From assembly GCA_937934165.1 (NCBI GenBank), contig CALGZX010000147.1, positions 1 to 17,202 on the forward strand: a DNA stretch of 17,202 nt. The letters run 5' to 3'. This DNA is from an uncultured Collinsella sp. (GTDB lineage: Bacteria; Actinomycetota; Coriobacteriia; Coriobacteriales; Coriobacteriaceae). The notes beneath the pieces are model-generated. The model was not told where the DNA came from. It did no database searches and saw only the letters and a program-made list of their open reading frames with translations. Shown one piece after another: positions 14,308 through 17,202 of this stretch. The stretch's first letter is position 1. The number at the start of each line of letters is the position of its first letter. The position numbers and the translations under genes were made by a program.

Positions 14308-15507
14308 ATGGCCGAGATCGTTCTCAAACATGTTCAGAAGGTGTATCCCAACAACGAGTCCAAAAAGAAGGGCTTCTTTGGCAAAAAGAAGAAGACCGAG
14401 GAGAAGAAGCACAACCTCAAGGTTACCGAGGACGGTGTGCTCGCTGTAGAGGACTTCAACCTCACCGTTCACGACCAGGAGTTCATCGTCCTCGTTGGCC
14501 CCTCTGGCTGCGGTAAGTCCACGACGATGCGCATGGTCGCCGGCCTGGAGGACATTACCTCGGGCGACGTGCTCATCGATGGTAAGCGCGTCAACGACGT
14601 GGCGCCCAAGGACCGCGACATCGCCATGGTGTTCCAGAGCTATGCTCTGTACCCCAATATGACGGTGTACGAGAACATGGCGTTTACGCTTGAGCTCAAG
14701 AAGGTCCCCAAGGACGAGATCGACCGCAAGGTTCGCTCCGCTGCCGAGATCTTGGGTATCACCGAGTACCTCGACCGTAAGCCCAAAGCGCTTTCGGGCG
14801 GCCAGCGTCAGCGTGTCGCCATCGGCCGTGCCATCGTGCGCGATCCTAAGGTCTTCCTGATGGACGAGCCGCTGTCCAACCTGGACGCCAAGCTGCGTAA
14901 CCAGATGCGTGCCGAGCTCATCAAGCTGCGCCACGAGATCAAGGGCACGTTCATCTACGTCACCCACGACCAGACCGAGGCCATGACCCTCGGGGATCGC
15001 ATCGTGGTCATGAAGGACGGCGTCGTCCAGCAGACCGCCACGCCGCAAGAGGTCTTCAACCACCCCGCGAACATCTTCGTCGCCGGCTTCATCGGCGTGC
15101 CGCAGATGAACTTCTTCGATGCCCAGCTGGTGCGCTCTGGCAACGGCTTTACCGTCAAGACCGAGGATATGAACGTGGCGCTCGCCCCCGAGACCTGCGC
15201 TCAGCTTGCTCTCAACTGGGATGGCGGCGACGTGAAGGAGATCACGGCCGGCGTGCGCCCCGAGCAGATCCTGCTTGCCGACAAGGGCGAGGAGGGCGCG
15301 CTCCAGGGTACCGTCGAGGTGACCGAGCTCATGGGTTCGACCGAGCATGTCCACGTGACCGCTCCCGATGGCCAGTTCGTCCTGATTATTCCCGTTGTCG
15401 ACCTTGAGGCCAAGGGTGCGCTCAAGGCGGGCGACCCCATCTGGTTCAAGTTCGAGAAGAACGCGACCCATCTCTTCGATAAGGTCTCTGGCAAGAACCT
15501 TATCTAG
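14308..15507 (+). CDS. Sugar ABC transporter ATPase (MsmK/UgpC/MalK family) with Lys-rich insertion
   Basis: The 399-residue protein has all ABC ATPase motifs. These are Walker A GPSGCGKST (Lys70), the Q-loop FQSYALYPNM, signature LSGGQ (162-166), Walker B FLMDEP (Asp186, Glu187) and the H-loop THDQ (His220). A TOBE/MalK-type regulatory domain follows, with AGVRPEQI and an ...AKGALKAGDPIWFKF end. Compared with E. coli MalK (Lys42), each motif is shifted by 28 residues. The shift is due to a Lys/Glu-rich insertion between beta strands at about residues 14-40 (KKKGFFGKKKKTEEKKHN). It should power the two permeases here; family members often serve several importers. GAAAGG (14295-14300) is the ribosome binding site. 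It is the last gene of the operon. Confidence 0.94.
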   Translation: MAEIVLKHVQKVYPNNESKKKGFFGKKKKTEEKKHNLKVTEDGVLAVEDFNLTVHDQEFIVLVGPSGCGKSTTMRMVAGLEDITSGDVLIDGKRVNDVAPKDRDIAMVFQSYALYPNMTVYENMAFTLELKKVPKDEIDRKVRSAAEILGITEYLDRKPKALSGGQRQRVAIGRAIVRDPKVFLMDEPLSNLDAKLRNQMRAELIKLRHEIKGTFIYVTHDQTEAMTLGDRIVVMKDGVVQQTATPQEVFNHPANIFVAGFIGVPQMNFFDAQLVRSGNGFTVKTEDMNVALAPETCAQLALNWDGGDVKEITAGVRPEQILLADKGEEGALQGTVEVTELMGSTEHVHVTAPDGQFVLIIPVVDLEAKGALKAGDPIWFKFEKNATHLFDKVSGKNLI

Positions 15508-15537
15508 GCCCGGTGCATCCAGGCCCTCCCTTTGGGC

Positions 15538-15620
15538 GACTGCGGTATTGCCATCCTTTTGCCGCGGTCACATATAAGGCTCCCCTCCCGTCCGCTAGGC
15601 GAGAGGGGGGCCTTTCTTTG
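15538..15620 (+). terminator. Terminator of the ABC operon
   Basis: A 12-bp stem with one G-U pair (15576-15587 with 15603-15614) is followed by TTCTTTG. A second, weaker hairpin (GACTGCGG 15538-15545 with CCGCGGTC 15562-15569) stands just before it. Together they end the operon and precede the repeat array. Confidence 0.8.
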
Positions 15621-15647
15621 TGTCGGGGTTGTCCATCTGTTAGCTTA

Positions 15648-15942
15648 TCTTGATCTGTAACAGTAGGAGGGCCAAATTGGGCCTAGATGTTACAGATTGA
15701 GACAGTGTCGAGCTGTCTGTCCTTTCATCTCGATCTGTAACACGAAGGACTGATTTTGGCAGCTACCTGTTACAGATTGAGACGGTCCATCAGGACAAAC
15801 CTGTTTATCTCGACCTGTAACATCTGGGCCCGTTTTATCTGAGTAGTTGTTACAGAACAAGATTGTTTGGCGGGGCGTCTCTGTTTATCTAGATTTGTAA
15901 CAGGTAGACCTAATTTTGCCTGCTAAATGTTGCAGGCCGAGA
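15648..15942 (+). repeat. Array of eight alternating 15-bp repeats with exact 25-bp spacers (four tandem hairpins)
   Basis: Eight 15-bp motifs occur at 15648, 15688, 15728, 15768, 15808, 15848, 15888 and 15928, all exactly 40 bp apart and alternating in orientation. The shared consensus in one orientation is TCTCGATCTGTAACA; the TGTAACA end is best conserved. The seven intervening stretches are all exactly 25 bp but differ in sequence; the ones inside each hairpin are centred on an AT-rich core such as ATTTTG. Each pair forms a hairpin: 15 bp with G-U pairs in units 1 and 2, 8 bp perfect at the top in unit 3, diverged in unit 4. T6 (15943-15948) follows the last arm. G-U pairs in units 1, 2 and 4 favour plus-strand RNA; unit 3 does not. 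I know of no named family that matches. Confidence 0.85.
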
Positions 15943-15982
15943 TTTTTTGGTCGAGGCAGGCCATGGGCCGGCGTATGGGCAC

Positions 15983-16012
15983 AAAAAACGGAGCCGCGTT
16001 GCCGCGACTCCG
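15983..16012 (-). terminator. Terminator of glgP
   Basis: On the minus strand a 10-bp stem with one G-U pair (16012-16003 with 15998-15989) and a GCAA tetraloop is followed by T6 (15988-15983). It lies 29 nt after the glgP stop. Confidence 0.9.
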
Positions 16013-16041
16013 CTTTCAAGAGGATGGGTAAGGGAAGCGAA

Positions 16042-17202
16042 TTAGCTCAGGTGCCAGATCTCGTCGTTGTACTGGGAGATCGTGCGGTCGGACGAGAAGG
16101 TGCCGGCGTTGGCGATGTTGATCAGCGCCTTGCGCATCCAAGCGCCCTGGTCCTCGTAGTCGGCTAGCACGCGCTCCTTGGTCTGGATGTACTCCTCAAT
16201 GTCGAGCAGGGCCATAAACCAGTCCTTGCCCTTAATGTCGTCGTGCAGGCGCTGCAGGCGCTCGGCGTTGCCGGTCGCCATAAAGGCCGGGTTGGTGATG
16301 AAGTCCACCAGCAGTTTAATGCCGGGCTTGCAGTAGAGCGCACCGGCGTTGTAGGTGCCGTCGGCGTAGAGCTGCTCAACCTGTTTGGACGAGGCGCCAA
16401 AGGTGTAGATGTTCTCGTCACCCACGAGCTCGGCAATCTCCACGTTGGCACCGTCGAGCGTGCACAGGGTCAGGGCGCCGTTGAGCATGAACTTCATGTT
16501 AGAGGTGCCGCTCGCCTCCTTGGAGGCCAGGCTGATCTGCTCGGAGATGTCGGCAGCGGGAATCACGCGCTCGGCGGCGGTGACGTTGTAGTTCTCGATC
16601 ATGACGACCTGCAGGTAGGGAGCCACGTCGGGGTCGTTGGCGATCCACTGGGAAAGCGTCAGGATTAGGTGGATGATGTCCTGAGCGATGGTATAGGCAG
16701 GCGCTGCCTTGCCGCCAAAGATGATGGTGACGGGGTGTTCGGGCTTGTTACCGTTCTTGATGTCGAGGTACTTCCAGATGATGTAGAGCGCGAGCATCTG
16801 CTGGCGCTTGTACTCGTGGATACGCTTGACCTGAACATCGATGATGGCGTTGGAGGGGATCGTCACGCCCTGTTCGAGCGCCATAAACTCGCGCATGATG
16901 GTTTTGGCTTCGGCCTTGGTGGCGGCCAAGCGCTCAAGAATGCTCTTATCGTCGGCGAAGTCGGCGAGCTTGCTCAAGTCGCCGGTGCTGCGCCAATCGG
17001 TGCCGATCACATCGTCGAGCAGGCTGGCAAGCGCGGGGTTGGCTCCCTGGATCCAGCGGCGGAAGGTGATGCCGTTGGTCTTATTGGAGAACTTCTCGGG
17101 GTAGATCTCGTAGAACGGATGAAGCTCGGTGTCCTCCAGAATCTTGGGGTGGAGTGCGGCGACGCCGTGTCTCCGCACGACTTTGCGGCACTGGTGGGCT
17201 AC
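16042..17202 (-). CDS. glgP: Glycogen/maltodextrin phosphorylase, C-terminal part (truncated by window edge)
   Basis: About 386 codons of the 3' part are present and the frame stays open to 17202; full proteins are about 750-840 residues. Clear family segments are PEKFSNKTNGITFRRW, VQVKRIHEYKRQQM, and the PLP site EASGTSNMKFMLNGALTL with the Schiff-base lysine codon at 16492-16494. The enzyme releases glucose 1-phosphate from alpha-1,4-glucans in the cytoplasm. It converges with the ABC operon and has its own terminator. At the extreme edge the usual VNGVAALH motif reads RRHGVAALH, preceded by AHQCRKVV, which does not look like the family sequence. A small frameshift or assembly-edge error upstream of 17170 is possible. 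The symbol refers to the family; malP is an alternative. Confidence 0.93.
   Translation of the reverse strand, partial: VAHQCRKVVRRHGVAALHPKILEDTELHPFYEIYPEKFSNKTNGITFRRWIQGANPALASLLDDVIGTDWRSTGDLSKLADFADDKSILERLAATKAEAKTIMREFMALEQGVTIPSNAIIDVQVKRIHEYKRQQMLALYIIWKYLDIKNGNKPEHPVTIIFGGKAAPAYTIAQDIIHLILTLSQWIANDPDVAPYLQVVMIENYNVTAAERVIPAADISEQISLASKEASGTSNMKFMLNGALTLCTLDGANVEIAELVGDENIYTFGASSKQVEQLYADGTYNAGALYCKPGIKLLVDFITNPAFMATGNAERLQRLHDDIKGKDWFMALLDIEEYIQTKERVLADYEDQGAWMRKALINIANAGTFSSDRTISQYNDEIWHLS

Noticed and set aside
14275..15471. 398-codon minus-strand frame opposite the ABC ATPase (also 11535-12473 opposite the binding protein)
   Set aside because: Both are antisense shadows of strongly recognised genes.
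15648..15942. CRISPR or TIGR array
   Set aside because: CRISPR repeats are direct, not alternating, and longer. No cas genes are present, and neither the box C/D-like motifs nor a Tas protein expected of TIGR systems is seen. It is kept as an unclassified repeat array.

Overview
The window looks like a chromosomal segment of a high-GC actinobacterium of the gut Coriobacteriia, most likely Collinsella or a close relative. This is inferred from the GC-rich third positions, the style of the proteins and the gene mix (CstA, a PTS permease next to CUT1 ABC sugar uptake, a Tat-exported lipoprotein, glycogen phosphorylase). No 16S or marker search could be run.

Layout. Positions 1-461 hold a leader: a promoter, a short Ile/Val-rich leader peptide, alternative hairpins and a strong intrinsic terminator, all upstream of cstA (462-2351, +). 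Next is a protein at 2545-4725 (+) with a winged-helix-like N-terminus, a long disordered charged linker and a C-terminus resembling JetD (Wadjet) with a Toprim-type active site, but with no jetABC genes beside it. Positions 4757-5156 hold a 120-bp imperfect palindrome, a tRNA T-arm-like fragment and a terminator. A leftward block follows: tRNA-Gln(UUG), a CwlM-like peptidoglycan-binding protein, a polyprenyl diphosphate synthase, and a PTS EIIC-EIIB permease fused to a HAD phosphatase (7454-9904, -).

Divergent from the PTS gene is a HutC/TreR-type GntR regulator (10129-10848, +). Behind a long perfect-stem terminator comes a four-gene CUT1 sugar ABC operon (11142-15507, +): Tat lipoprotein, two permeases and an MsmK/UgpC-like ATPase. 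GT-N-TA-N-AC operator-like palindromes lie in front of the PTS gene, the regulator and the ABC operon, so one regulator probably controls both uptake routes. The right edge carries the 3' part of glycogen phosphorylase (-), consistent with alpha-glucan or alpha-glucoside metabolism, although the transported sugars cannot be read from sequence.

The most unusual structure lies between the convergent ABC operon and glgP. It is an array of eight 15-bp motifs in strictly alternating orientation, each separated by exactly 25 bp of divergent sequence (80-bp period, 15648-15942). It forms four hairpins, the last followed by a T6 tract. I do not recognise it as a known element.
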